From the NCBI GenBank assembly GCA_963693315.1, contig OY856186.1, forward strand, positions 371,468,850 to 371,532,849: a stretch of DNA of 64,000 nucleotides, written 5' to 3'. The stretch is from Diogma glabrata. Lineage: Eukaryota > Arthropoda > Insecta > Diptera > Cylindrotomidae. How positions within the stretch are numbered: the first letter of the stretch is position 1; each line of letters starts with the position of its first letter. The notes beneath the pieces are model-generated. The model saw only the letters and a program-made list of their open reading frames with translations. It ran no database searches and was not told where the DNA came from. The position numbers and the translations under genes are program-made. Shown here one piece after another: positions 54,340-64,000 of this stretch.

Positions 54340-55309
54340 TGATGCAGAAATGTACGCAATTTACGAAAATACACAGAAATGGAAAAAAATACAAGTGAAA
54401 AACGGAGACTCTGGCGACCCTTTTTGCGAAACAACCACGATCAGCGCGTCCAACCCCCACAATCACTCCCAGACGCCCACACACTCACGCTTCAAACATG
54501 CCAACATTCACCCACACACTCAGACTGCGAAGCAAGACAATTAAGCTTTAAGACCCGCAGCAAACATCGCAAGTGGTAGTAATCAAAACTTCGTTATATG
54601 GCTGTCATCTGACCCATATGATACAGCTCGTACACCACTGCCATTGCTGGTGCACCGTGAATCAAATCTTAGAGCAGTGGAGAACGTCACACGCTATATG
54701 GAAAGTCTTTATTGATTATTTCCCTTTGTCTTTATTAATAACATTTTTTTACAAATTTATAAAACCATAAGTAATTCCCAAAAAAAATATTTACAACTCA
54801 AAAAAAAAGTTATAAGTTTATTTGTAAGTTAAACAAACATGTCCAAACTAGTTTGTTTCAATACCTGTAGTTTACAGTTGGTTAATGTGTAAGATGGTTA
54901 ACAATCATAAAACATGACAAGGATTTGTTTTTTTTTGTTTGTATTACAGGTTATTCGAGAAAGATTGCTGATTTACTTAAAAATATAAATTCATAAATTT
55001 ATGCAATATAATAAAAGTAAAGGTATTTGGAATATTAAGTATTACATCGGAGCAAAAATATTTTGATTAAAATCATTTTCAATTTAGACTAAATAGGTCT
55101 CGCTACACGCACCGCCAGTTCACACACACACGCAACGACAAGCACGCCCCCATTCAATCACTGATACACCCTTTCACACGCATTCACACTTCTACGTTAA
55201 AAAAAGTAATTAAAATAAACCAAGTACACTCACCCCATGTTTAATCCCCCAGGCTTCAACGTCTTAAGGTCTTAGTTGGATAATATGTAAAATATACGGT
55301 AGCAACAGC

Positions 55310-55560
55310 AAAAATTTGATATAAATGTTGATTTGAAATAATATATGGTGGCAATAGTAAAACTTTGACACAAATGTTGCGCTGAAATAAGTAGTAACAG
55401 CAAAAATTCGATATCAATGTTGCATTGAAGTACATCAGGCACTGTTGTGACAAATAACATAAATTTTATATTAACATTGCGTTGAAATAAATCAGGTAAT
55501 TGTAGTAACAAATAATATAAATTTTGACTAGATGATGCGTTGAAACATTTCGCAATTCCA
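55310..55560 (+). repeat. Degenerate tandem repeat, about 60 bp
   Basis: Words of the type ATATNAATGTTGCGTTGAAAT and AGTAACANNAAAAATTT recur near 55318, 55377, 55410, 55466 and 55525. Minus-strand frames over this block (55256-55586) are repeat artefacts. Confidence 0.65.
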
Positions 55561-55814
55561 ATGTGATAGAATGTTATAATTTTCATAAATTATTCATTCA
55601 TTATACTAAATAGAAACCAATATGACCAATTAATATCGTAAAAGTACACAAATTCAACAAAACTTTATATCATAGAACCAGCACACTAGAGTAATTAATT
55701 TGCTTATGTTCACCATTTCCTTTATTCCATTCCAATTAATAACACAAAAATTTATTATAAATAAAAGAAATTTTGATTATATTCAATACAATTTAAACTT
55801 AGATTTAAAAAAAA

Positions 55815-56770
55815 ACAGTTTTATAGACAATTAATTACAATTAATCTCAATTTTCTTTTGATTTAATAAATGGATTTATCTCGCGCCATTGCGAAACATA
55901 CACAACATGAAAATTCTTTTTGGTTATTTTAATTAAATTAATCTTAATTTGGTTTTGATTTAATAAATAAATTTATCTAGCGCCATTGCGTACATACACG
56001 ACATAAAAATTCTTTTTGGTTATTTTAATTAAATTAATCTTAATTTGGTTTTGATTTAATAAATAAATTTATCTAGCGCCATTGCGTACATACACGACAT
56101 AATAGTACATTATGATGCTAGGACGTAAAGCTAAAGATTTTGGACGTATGTGGAGTTTGCAAATCGAGGCGCTAGCCAAGATTTGCACCCACATTAAGTC
56201 CAAAATAGCTTACGTCCGAGCATCATATACTATTTTTTATTCGCCGCAAGCAAAATAGTTTAAGAAAAGTTGTTTATTCTGAATTAAAATTATAAATTTT
56301 CATAAATTTTAAAATAAAAATATGTGGAACAAGTAACCTTTGACAAAATATTTATTATTTTTTCCAAATTATTGTGTAGCTATGACAACAAATGATAACA
56401 ACTATTTTAATTGGATAATAAAATTTTGAATTTAAGGGTTGCTTTGATTTTTCATAGAATTTAAACAAATACAAATGATTTTTACTTTTTTGGACGTAGC
56501 TATGACAACAAAATAAATAGTTGAAAAGTGATACTTTAAAGCCGCAAATCACAGTAATAAAGTAACACTTTAATATGTAGGCGAATAAAAAAATTCTTTT
56601 TGGTTATTTTAATTAAATTAATCTTAATTTGGTTTTGATTTAATAAATAAATTTATCTAGCGCCATTGCGTACACACACAACATAAAAATTCTTTTTGGT
56701 TATTTTAATTAAATTAAACTTAATTTTCTTTTGATTTAATAAATAAATTTAACTAGCGCCATTATGAATA
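55815..56770 (+). repeat. About 96-bp tandem repeat, five copies, interrupted once
   Basis: Unit: AAAATTCTTTTTGGTTATTT, TAATTAAATTAATCTTAATT, TGGTTTTGATTTAATAAATA, AATTTATCTAGCGCCATTGC and GTACATACACGACAT. Copies end near 55913, 56008, 56103, 56690 and 56765. Between the third and fourth lies a 480-bp insertion (next entry). Confidence 0.88.
56101..56587. mobile_element. Hairpin-bearing insertion inside the 96-bp repeat
   Basis: Interrupts the tandem array. Its first 140 bp fold back: GATGCTAGGACGTAAAGCTA against TAGCTTACGTCCGAGCATCA, with GATTTTGGAC/GTCCAAAAT and GCAAATC/GATTTGC further in. The rest is AT-rich. Full terminal repeats are not obvious. Confidence 0.6.
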
Positions 56771-57848
56771 AAACCGTAGAGTTTATAATTTTCCATGGCC
56801 ATACCTGAACCATGGTTGAAAGATATTTTTTTCGGATCTTTCATATATCACCATAACACTAAAAATAACCCGACGGGATTTCACTACACCAAATGTAGAA
56901 ATTAAGTTTGTCATCCAACAAAACGAAACATCGAAGAAACAATTTCGACACGTATATATCTAGAATTTAATAATTTCCGACGGACAAAACAACACGCCAC
57001 GTAAACTGTTTTAATATCTTCTTTATACCGCACTGACAGCAACCAAACAAGAATCATCCAATTGATATAAAAAATATCGAATAAGAATCTTTTTACTAAG
57101 AGAGCAAAAAAGCATATATCCATCTCTTTTATAGGATTTTTAATATCGAAAAATTCGACAAAGTGTTTCTGTTGAAAGGAAATTTATATTAATTTATGTT
57201 ATGTTAATAAATGTTAGGGCCTTTTCCGTTAAAACAAAACCGTTTGTTATTTTGTCATACATAAAATTGCAAGATAATTTAACGAAATAAGTTATTTCCA
57301 ACACATTTGTAAGAAATATTAAAATGAATTAAACGTAAGTTTAACCGATCTTATGATGTTTATGTGTTATGAAATAATAGCTTACTATAGTATTACAGTA
57401 AAATGTAGATCCCTAACGGAAAGACAAATTGATAAAAAAAAATATCGATATAAGAAATCGAATACATAACTAATTGTAGGATAATAATTTTTTTCTATTG
57501 CGACGATTGGACAAATATGCACAGCTGTTTGAGGTTTGAAAACATTCAGGGCAATTACGGTTAGTGTCCGGAGAATTCAAATTTTAATAGTATGGTAAAG
57601 TAATGCGGGTGAAAACGCAGTGTGAGTCAATAATAGGGTATTGTAAAGGAAATATTATTGTTAATTGTTTTATGCTAAGAACAAATTTATGTAACGGAAA
57701 CTATATGAAAATAGGACTATAGTGTGGATGAAAGAGAAACTATTATGAACTACGTATGGTAAGCAAAATTGTGAATTATGAGAAAACAAACATTGAATAA
57801 ATCGGGAACTTTACCGCTCTACATTATCATACTCCAGTCTACATAACA
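56771..57848. other. No gene recognised
   Basis: AT-rich right part of the 3.5-kb insertion. Short ORFs only, no domain. Confidence 0.4.
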
Positions 57849-57906
57849 ATCGATAGGTACAACCTACCGTGAATACACTTCGTGTATTCGTACGGCGGAC
57901 AGTACT
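57849..57906 (+). pseudogene. Family B protease, second piece (copy 2)
   Basis: GAATACACTTCGTGTATTCG and the following GCGGACAGTAC match copy 1 at 30604-30636 (TCIRTADGT region). Only about 58 bp stand between two large insertions. Confidence 0.8.
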
Positions 57907-57928
57907 GGGCTATTATTTTGAAAACGTA

Positions 57929-58101
57929 CAGTGAAACTTCCATAATTCGAACAACCAAAAGCCATCAATTTTAGTTCGATTTAGGGAAATTTCGAAACAT
58001 AGAAACGATTTATAAAGAAATTCAAAATTTTAATTCGAAATATTAATACGATTTATAGAGAAATTCGAATAATAGAAGTTCGATTTATGGAAGTTTGACT
58101 G
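57929..58101. mobile_element. pogo-like MITE inside the left TIR
   Basis: 173 bp with CAGTGAAACTTCCATAATTC and, inverted, CAGTCAAACTTCCATAAATC ends, flanked by TA on both sides (57927-57928 and 58102-58103). The interior is made of AATTCGAA-type words. The right TIR lacks it, so it arrived after the transposon. Confidence 0.9.
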
Positions 58102-59047
58102 TACATGGAAAAAAAAAGCTATTTTTTAAAAATCTGAAATTTTGATATATTGTTGGTATTGACGAGAGGAAAAAAGTAATTTCTGCTTTTATTTTTTGTG
58201 TACTGAATCGGAGTTATGCGCGGTTGAATTTTGAGGCTTTTTCACGTAGTTTTGGTAATGGTGTCAATGTTTTGTGAATAGGTGCCACAAATTTCATCCG
58301 ACTTACGTATATTTTTGCAAGTAAAAAGGTAAATAATTGAATAATTGAAATAAGTAAGTTTAAAATTAATAACTTATCTCTTTTCCGCTAGGCGGCGTGT
58401 AAAATCTTGGTTAACTTCAAAGCTCATCTCAAAAAGTCCCTTTTTTGTTTTTCACAAATTTTAAAGTAAACATATGCAGCTATGAAATTGAGAAATAAAA
58501 AGTCAGCAATTCAATATGGATTTTTTCTTACGATTTTTTAAAGTTTGGTATATGAAAAATTCACTGTGTTTTTTTATTAAGTTAATAATGCTGTACTAAA
58601 TGTGGATCTAATAAATTAAACATTTCATATTTTAACACCTGCAATAAATTTGAACCATTTTCTGTGCGGTTAATGGTTAAAAACTTATTAAAAATTAATT
58701 TAAGTTAAGTGGTAAAATAAAGGAATTTAAATTATTAAAAGGGTCTGTAAAATGTTTATTCATTTTAAAAAATGTGTATTCAGCCCCTTTTTACTAATTA
58801 AAATCTCATTAGAGACTCATAATTTTAACATTTAAAATTTCTAATGACGCCCACAAACGGTTTTTGGAACAAATTATGCTTGCATCCAATCAAAATATAT
58901 TAAATTGTGCCTACCTAATTTTACCTGAGTCTACCTATGTCAAAACTATTTAAAAGGTATATATATATTGATGTGATTGCCTTATAGCAAGTATATTCAA
59001 AAATATTTAGAAGAAATAACGTTTAGAAAAGATAATACATAATAGAA
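58102..59047 (+). other. Left TIR remainder and promoter-proximal region
   Basis: Up to about 58655 this is the inverse of 60640-61190. 58656-59047 is AT-rich; TATATATATATTGATGTG near 58961, about 85 bp before the gene start, is a possible TATA region. Confidence 0.45.
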
Positions 59048-59233
59048 ATGCCTTTCAAATTGTGCTGTTGCTGTAACTTGTACGGTCTCAAAAATCATAA
59101 GCGGACATCAAAAAATGTGAAACTGGTCACACCAGCTGTTATTCAAAAAGCTGCGACCCTAAATTTCACTTTGCGTGATGACCAGTTTATATGTGAAACA
59201 TGTGGCACTTATAATATCTATAAAAATAAGGTA
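59048..59233 (+). CDS. Transposon protein exon 1: zinc-binding N-terminus
   Basis: ATG at 59048 opens FKLCCCCNLYGLKNHKR... to DDQFICETCGTYNIYKNK, with Cys pairs at both ends (C-C-x-C and C-x2-C) typical of a zinc-binding unit. A donor-like AAG|GTAAAT follows at about 59229-59231. An acceptor-like TTTTCTACAG lies at 59283-59292, so the intron would be about 60 bp. Function: probably DNA binding or structural in the transposase. Family not recognised by name. Confidence 0.65.
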
Positions 59234-59292
59234 AATTTAATTTTTTTATTAAAATGAATAAAAATTCATATGCAACTAATATTTTCTACAGC

Positions 59293-59755
59293 AGCTTTCA
59301 TGTTCGGAAACTATCGATAGTGAAGTTATTTCTATAAATCAGGATGTTGAAAATGTTCCAACGAACGAAAATATTCAAATACCTCCAGCATCTTTAGATC
59401 CATCACCAGTTTCGGTTGATACTATATCTCCACCAGTTCTTGAACTACTTAATGACACTTTAGAATATATTAACAATGTTCTTGGAAGGTTAGCCGAATC
59501 TCCTATCAAACAAAAACATATTACAACAGGAAGTTATAAAAAATTGCAAGTGTCACATCGGCAATAAGTCAAAGAATATTTCAAGTAGATTCAGTTAAAG
59601 TGTTATCACCAAACGAGGAATGTGAATATACATCATGGCTTATGAACCTTAAAAAGGAATTTAAAGATGCCAGCTCTAAATCAAAACAAGTGTTTTTGTT
59701 GACAATTCTACCACGTAAATTTTGGTCAAATCAACGTATCCAGGATACTCAATGA
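59293..59755 (+). pseudogene. Transposon protein exon 2, with stops
   Basis: After the acceptor the frame gives SCSETIDSEVISINQDVENV, IPPASLDPSPVSVDTIS and LGRLAESPIKQKH, then a TAA near 59565. A different frame continues (RIFQVDSVKVLSPNEECEY, LPRKFWSNQRIQDTQ) to a TGA near 59753. So this part is damaged by at least one shift and one stop; some sequence before 59800 appears deleted. Confidence 0.6.
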
Positions 59756-59800
59756 TAACGCAGAATGAGATAGAAGCTGCACAATAAAGTTCAATAAAGT

Positions 59801-60464
59801 TCAAGCCACAATCCACCTAATCGTAATTTACTACAAGTCATGTAATGATAAACTAGAGGTCTTATCTTTTGTCATTATATCTGATCATTTAATGCATAAC
59901 ACAGTTGCAGTTCATAAATACCAGGAAAGGTGTATTGAATTCATTGAAAAACAGCAAGAAATATATCCAAGTATCAAAAAATTTTTATATTTTACTGATG
60001 GTTCAGCAGCTCAATATAAAAATAAGAAGAATTTCATAAATCTCTGCAAACATATTGATGATTTTAAGATACCTGCAGAATGGCATTTCTTTGCAACTGC
60101 TCACGGAAAGGGTCCATCCGATGGAATTGGAGGAACACTTAAAAGAGAAGCCTGGAGAGCTTCGCTTAAAGGAGAAAAAATATCAACAGCGAGGGAATTA
60201 TTTGAATGGGCGGAAATTTGGTCGAAAAAAACCAACCACGTTATGAAGTTTTCATATGTGTCTTCAGGAGATATCGAATTACAGAAGCAATTTCTTTCAA
60301 TGCGGTTTTCGGACATTAAAACCATAAGTGGAACTCAAGGATTCCACTGTTTTTTACCGGATAACACTACACCCGATAAAATAATTGCCAAAATGTTTTC
60401 TTTTTCTGATAATCATAAATATTTCAATTTAAAGGCAAAAGAAATATATAAATTAATTTTTTAA
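59801..60464 (+). CDS. Transposon protein, catalytic-like C-terminal part
   Basis: The frame is open from about 59801, upstream of the ATG at 59892, and reads QATIHLIVIYYKSCNDKL, VIISDHLMHNTVAVHKYQ, then FLYFTDGSAAQYKNKKNF, EWHFFATAHGKGPSDGIGG, LKREAWRASLKG and a C-terminal GTQGFHCFLPDN. The blocks SDHL, TDGSAAQYKN and HGKGPSDGIGG are conserved-looking, with acidic residues spaced as in a DDE/RNase H-like nuclease. I recall similar TDGxxxQYKN...HGKGxxDGIGG proteins in many animals, usually unannotated. It is the best candidate for this element's transposase, but I cannot name the superfamily. Confidence 0.7.
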
Positions 60465-61229
60465 TGTATTAATTTATATAATATTGATTAAATTATAATG
60501 TTTGTAGAAAAAATATTTTTTTAATGTTTTTTTCTAATGATAGTGTTGGTGATGTTGAAATTATAACAAAATCTTCGATCATTGGGATCTCCTATTCTTA
60601 TTCTGAATAAAAACCTGTTTCTCAATCAGAAATACACAGAAAATGATTCAAATTTATTGCAGGTGTTAAAATATGAAATGTTTAATTTATTAGATCCACA
60701 TTTAGTACAGGATTATTAACTTAATAAAAAAACACGTGAATTTTTCATATACCAAAATTTAAAAGATCGTAAGAAAAAATCCATATTGAATTGCTGACTT
60801 TTTATTTCTCAATTTCATAGCTGCATATGTTTACTTTAAAATTTGTGAAAAACAAAAAAAAAAGGGACTTTTTGAGATGAGCTTTGAAGTTAACCAAGGT
60901 TTTACACGCCGCCTAGCGGAAAAGAGATAAGTTATTAATTTTAAACTTACTTATTTCAATTATTCAATTATTTTCCTTTTTACTTGCAAAAATATACGTA
61001 AGTCGGATGAAATTTGTGGCACCTATTCACAAAACATTGACACCATTACCAAAACTACGCGAAAAAGCCTCAAAATTCAACCGCGCATAACTCCGATTCA
61101 GAGTACACAAAAAATAAAAGCAGAAATTACTTTTTTCCTTTCGTCAATACCAACAATATTTCAGATTTTTTAAAAATCAAAAATTTAAAAATCAACAAAA
61201 AAAAAAGTACGTTTTCAAAATAATAGCCC
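60465..61229 (+). repeat. 3' flank of the gene and right TIR of the 3.3-kb transposon
   Basis: From about 60640 the sequence is the inverse complement of 58655 back to 58102 and then 57928-57907, ending CGTTTTCAAAATAATAGCCC. It lacks the pogo-like MITE found in the left arm. Confidence 0.88.
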
Positions 61230-61232
61230 ACT

Positions 61233-61319
61233 GCAAATAAAATTTTGGGTTACATAGAAGTTTCAATAACCGTGAATGGATCCACTAGACCAATGCGATT
61301 TCATATTGTCCATGGATTA
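61233..61319 (+). pseudogene. Family B protease, third piece (copy 2)
   Basis: TTTTGGGTTACATAGAAGTT and CGATTTCATATTGTCC match copy 1 at 30646-30719. It ends at the duplicated target TGTCCATGGATTAC. Confidence 0.82.
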
Positions 61320-61608
61320 CCCTGGAATTAGGTCTAACCCTTCAGGTTAGATCACTTTCTGACATAGTTCTTGATAGTAGAACATACAGTTACTCTGTAT
61401 GTAAACCATCAACCTCCACGAGGTTAGGGATGGAAACGAGCAACTAAATAAATTTGACTGAGGTAAAATATAACAATTTTACTATCTGATGACAAATAAA
61501 TGTTTTAGACAAAGTTGTCTCGGCCGATCGATGGTTGAGCTTATGATAAACCTTGTAAAATTTTTTGAGCTAGGAACAGAGGTATGTGCAATGAATGGGC
61601 TATGGTGG
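61320..61608. mobile_element. 289-bp insertion with 14-bp target duplication (SINE-like)
   Basis: Flanked by TGTCCATGGATTAC (61306-61319) and TGTCCCTGGATTAC (61609-61622), a 14-bp duplication with one difference. No inverted termini. The interior has CTAACCCTTCAGGTTAG and ACATACAGTTACTCTGTATGT hairpins. The long duplication suggests a retroposed short element, but I find neither a clear A-tail nor Pol III boxes, so the class is uncertain. Confidence 0.55.
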
Positions 61609-64000
61609 TGTCCCTGGATTACGAGAAGAGCTCTACCTAGGCATTGATTTCTGGGAGAAATTTGGTATTGTTCCTTCCTTTGTTAGTGAACTGACTCGAA
61701 GAGAGCCAATAAATTTAAATACACATAGCCTCACCACTGATCAGCAACAAGAACTAGATCGGATCAAGGATTCTTTCCCGTCATTTGAAGTGTCTGAACT
61801 CGGAAAGACTTCTTTGGTTGAACATGTCATCGATGTTGGGGATAATGCACCTGTTAAACAGAGGCGTTTCCATACATCGCCGGCCGTTCAACTAAAGGTC
61901 TATGCCGAACTCGACCGCATGTTTCATATGGGCGTGATCGAAGAGTATAACAGTTCTTGGTGCTCGCCAGTGGTACTGGTACAAAAAGAATCTGGTAAGA
62001 ACAGATTATGTATAGACAGCCGTCATGTCAATTCACTAACCAAAAAGAACGCTTACCCACTTCCCTTGATTGATGGCTTACTAGGTCGTCTAAATAGCAC
62101 GATGTACATTTCTAGTATTGATCTCGAAGATGCTTTCTGGCAGATTCCTCTGACAGAAGCATCTAGAGACAAGACAGCCTTCACAGTACATGGTCATCCA
62201 TTGTATCAATTCCGGGTTATGCCCTTTGGATTGTGCAATGCTCCGCAGACAATGTGTCGGCTAATGCAAAGTGATACATCAATATCACGAGAATGTCTTT
62301 GTTTATTTAGATGATCTATTGGTAGTCTCTTCCACGTTCCAGGAACATATGGAATTGCTGTCCAAAGTCTCTTCATTAATAAGAGCGGCTGGGTTAACCA
62401 TAAACCTCAAGAAAAGTAAATTTGTTCTGAGAGGTGAAATACTTAGGATTTTTGGTTGGTGAAGATGGTCTTCGAACTGATCTTCGAACTGATCCAGACA
62501 AGGTAAGAGCTGTAGCGGAATACCCAGCTCCATCTATTGTGAAGCAAAAACGTCGTTTATTGGGAATGGACGGTTGGTATCAACGCTTTATACCAAATTA
62601 TACAAGCGTGGTATCACCGATAGTGGATTTATTAAGAGTTCTGGCAAATTGAAATGGACATTAGCTCAGATAGCTTTTGAAAATTTGAAAAAAATTGCTG
62701 TCTCCAGCACCGGTATTAGTAAGTCCTAACTATGATAAAGAATTCTTTATTAGATGCGATGCGAGTCTGCAAGGGGTAGGTAGTGTACTGTATCAGGTTG
62801 TTACGGATGGACAAGAGTGTCCGATAGCCTTCATGTCGAAGAAATTAAATAAAGCTCAAAGGAACTATTCGGTTTCTGAGTTGGAATATCTTGCGACAAT
62901 TCTTAGTGTGAAGGAATTCAGGGGCTATGTTGAAGGTCACCGATTTACAATTGTGACTGATCACTCAAGTCTGAAGTGACTAATGTCGCAGAAAGATTTG
63001 AGTGGTCGTCTGGCTAGGTGGAGCGTAAAACTCCCAACATATGGATTTTACCATTGTCCAACAAAAAGGTACCCAAAATATAGTCCCTGATGCTCTATCT
63101 CGTCTTTATGACGATACACACGAAGAATTGACGGAAGCATTATTACATCACGTCAATGATATTAAACTCGACAATGATGGCTATCGGCACAAAGAGTATA
63201 CTGATATGATAGCTAAAGTTCAATCATCACCCAAAGACTTTGCATCAGTCAAAGTCGTGAATGATAAGCTATACATACGTATTGAGCCAAGACCTGATGT
63301 AATACCTAACGATGTTCCTCGGTGGAAGCTCTGGATACCAAAACCGATGACTTCCAACATGATTCAGAAACATCATGATGATAGTACTGCTGCTCATGGA
63401 GGTGTTTAAGACATTAGAAGTACTTCGACGTCTTTATTATTGGCCGGGCATGGCGTCGCAAGTAGACAACTATGTTGTGTCCTGTGACACATGTAAACAA
63501 ACAAAAGCCACGAATCAGATATTGCATCCTCCGATGCAGTATCAATTCGAAACAGCACGTCCATGGCAGTGTCTATATTGATTTTTTGGGACCGTACCCT
63601 CGTTCTACACTTGGGAATACGGTATTGTTAATTGTTCTGGATCATGCTACGAAGTTTGTACTTTTGAAACCACTTAGAAACGCAACTTCACCGAAGGTGA
63701 ATGCTTTTCTGAAGAATGAAGTGTTTCTCACATATGGGGTACCAGAGTTTCTACGGTGACAATGGCAAGCAGTTCACTAGCAAGAACTTATCTTTTGTCA
63801 GATTTCGGCATCAAACATATCAGAACTGGTGTTTATAGTCCACAGAGTAACTCGTGAGAGCGGATCAATAGGTCAGTTCTAGCGGCAATCCGAGCATTCA
63901 TAAAGGGTCAACATACCAAATGGGATTCACAAATTGGAGAAACTGCTTATGCACTGCGGGCTGCAGTACATTCTGCCACCAAGTACTCATCGTACTATTT
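61609..64000 (+). pseudogene. pol: Family B protease end, RT, RNase H and integrase (copy 2)
   Basis: Frame to 62314: GLREELYLGIDFWEKFG, GVIEEYNSSWCSPVVLV, SSIDLEDAFWQIPLTEAS and MPFGLCNAPQTMCRLM. A shift near 62270 leads to FVYLDDLLVV (catalytic YLDD); further shifts near 62440 and 62650. RNase H: FIRCDASLQGVGSVLY (62749) with VTDHSSLK then a TGA at 62977-62979. 63041-63409 is the connection to integrase; the zinc site (QKHHDDSTAAHGG, then CDTCKQTK) and core (YIDFLGPYP, then DNGKQFT near 63756) follow in three frames. The gene runs off the window edge. It is too damaged to work. Confidence 0.88.

Larger units (their letters stand above)
54340..57848. mobile_element. 3.5-kb TG...CA insertion of unknown type (long solo LTR candidate)
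   Basis: It begins TGATGCAGAAATG, ends CTACATAACA and is flanked by ATCG (54336-54339 and 57849-57852), a 4-bp duplication. Copy 1 has uninterrupted protease at this spot. I find no internal coding domain, no terminal inverted repeat and no internal LTR pair. Contents: C-rich stretches with CACACAC words at 54450-54530 and 55120-55190, degenerate repeats at 55310-55560, and a 96-bp tandem repeat at 55815-56770 with its own insertion. A very long solo LTR would fit; a composite is possible. Confidence 0.5.
57907..61229 (+). mobile_element. 3.3-kb DNA transposon with about 580-bp TIRs and its own gene; family unassigned
   Basis: The ends GGGCTATTATTTTGAAAACG and its exact complement are flanked by ACT (57904-57906 and 61230-61232), a 3-bp duplication. 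Long TIR arms run about 57907-58655 (lengthened by a MITE) and 60640-61229, including the GGCGGCGTGTAAAA/TTTTACACGCCGCC block. Between them is a multi-exon gene on the plus strand. The element splits the protease of family B copy 2 and, apart from that gene's lesions, looks close to autonomous structure. Confidence 0.88.

Noticed and set aside
55256..55586. Two minus-strand ORFs with internal similarity
   Set aside because: Both are translations of the degenerate 60-bp tandem repeat.

Overview
The window is AT-rich animal DNA, almost certainly from an insect with a large, repeat-filled genome. The evidence is the mix of BEL/Pao and Ty3/gypsy LTR elements, several non-LTR elements, mariner, Mutator-like (MULE) elements and many MITEs, plus one intron-bounded exon of a mitochondrial carrier gene. 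No bacterial or phage features are present. The order of insect cannot be decided from the sequence alone. Nearly everything here is transposable element, most of it broken and much of it nested.

Layout. 819-6790 is a BEL/Pao LTR retrotransposon with near-identical LTRs but damaged genes. 7490-7753 (minus) is a degenerate SR/RGG-type coding segment, and 7937-8320 is a pogo-like MITE. 9634-12184 and 15329-17559 are two related MULE/foldback elements whose ends are arrays of a short tandem repeat; the first carries three more MITEs. Between them, 12428-15080 is a TIR-bounded element holding a head-to-head (palindromic) array of a 453-bp satellite. Every unit that spans the region carries what reads as a complete hammerhead self-cleaving ribozyme: three copies on the minus strand, three on the plus strand. 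This is the most notable object in the window. 17787-22421 is a complete Ty3/gypsy element with identical LTRs, a 5-bp target duplication and an uninterrupted 1379-codon gag-pol ORF.

23451-25140 is a truncated mariner next to a palindromic MITE. 25889-26087 (minus) is a 3' terminal exon of an SCaMC-type mitochondrial carrier gene, the only good host-gene signal. 28100-32370 is a decayed, 3'-truncated copy of a second gypsy family. 32930-39075 is an old non-LTR element split by a MITE and by a younger non-LTR element (34048-38992), which is itself split by a probable solo LTR. 41286-42640 is a 5'-truncated non-LTR element sitting in the end of a palindromic MITE (to 43438).

From about 46080 to the window end, one copy of the second gypsy family is split by at least six insertions: a MITE; a non-LTR element (46780-52740) that itself contains a 2.46-kb TIR element carrying a third LINE remnant; a 3.5-kb TG...CA insertion; a 3.3-kb DNA transposon of unassigned family with a large ORF and a pogo-like MITE in its TIR; and a 289-bp insertion with a 14-bp duplication. 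The split gag, protease and pol pieces resume on either side of each insertion, so the relative order of events can be read directly. The genes do not form pathways; each element's genes served only that element.
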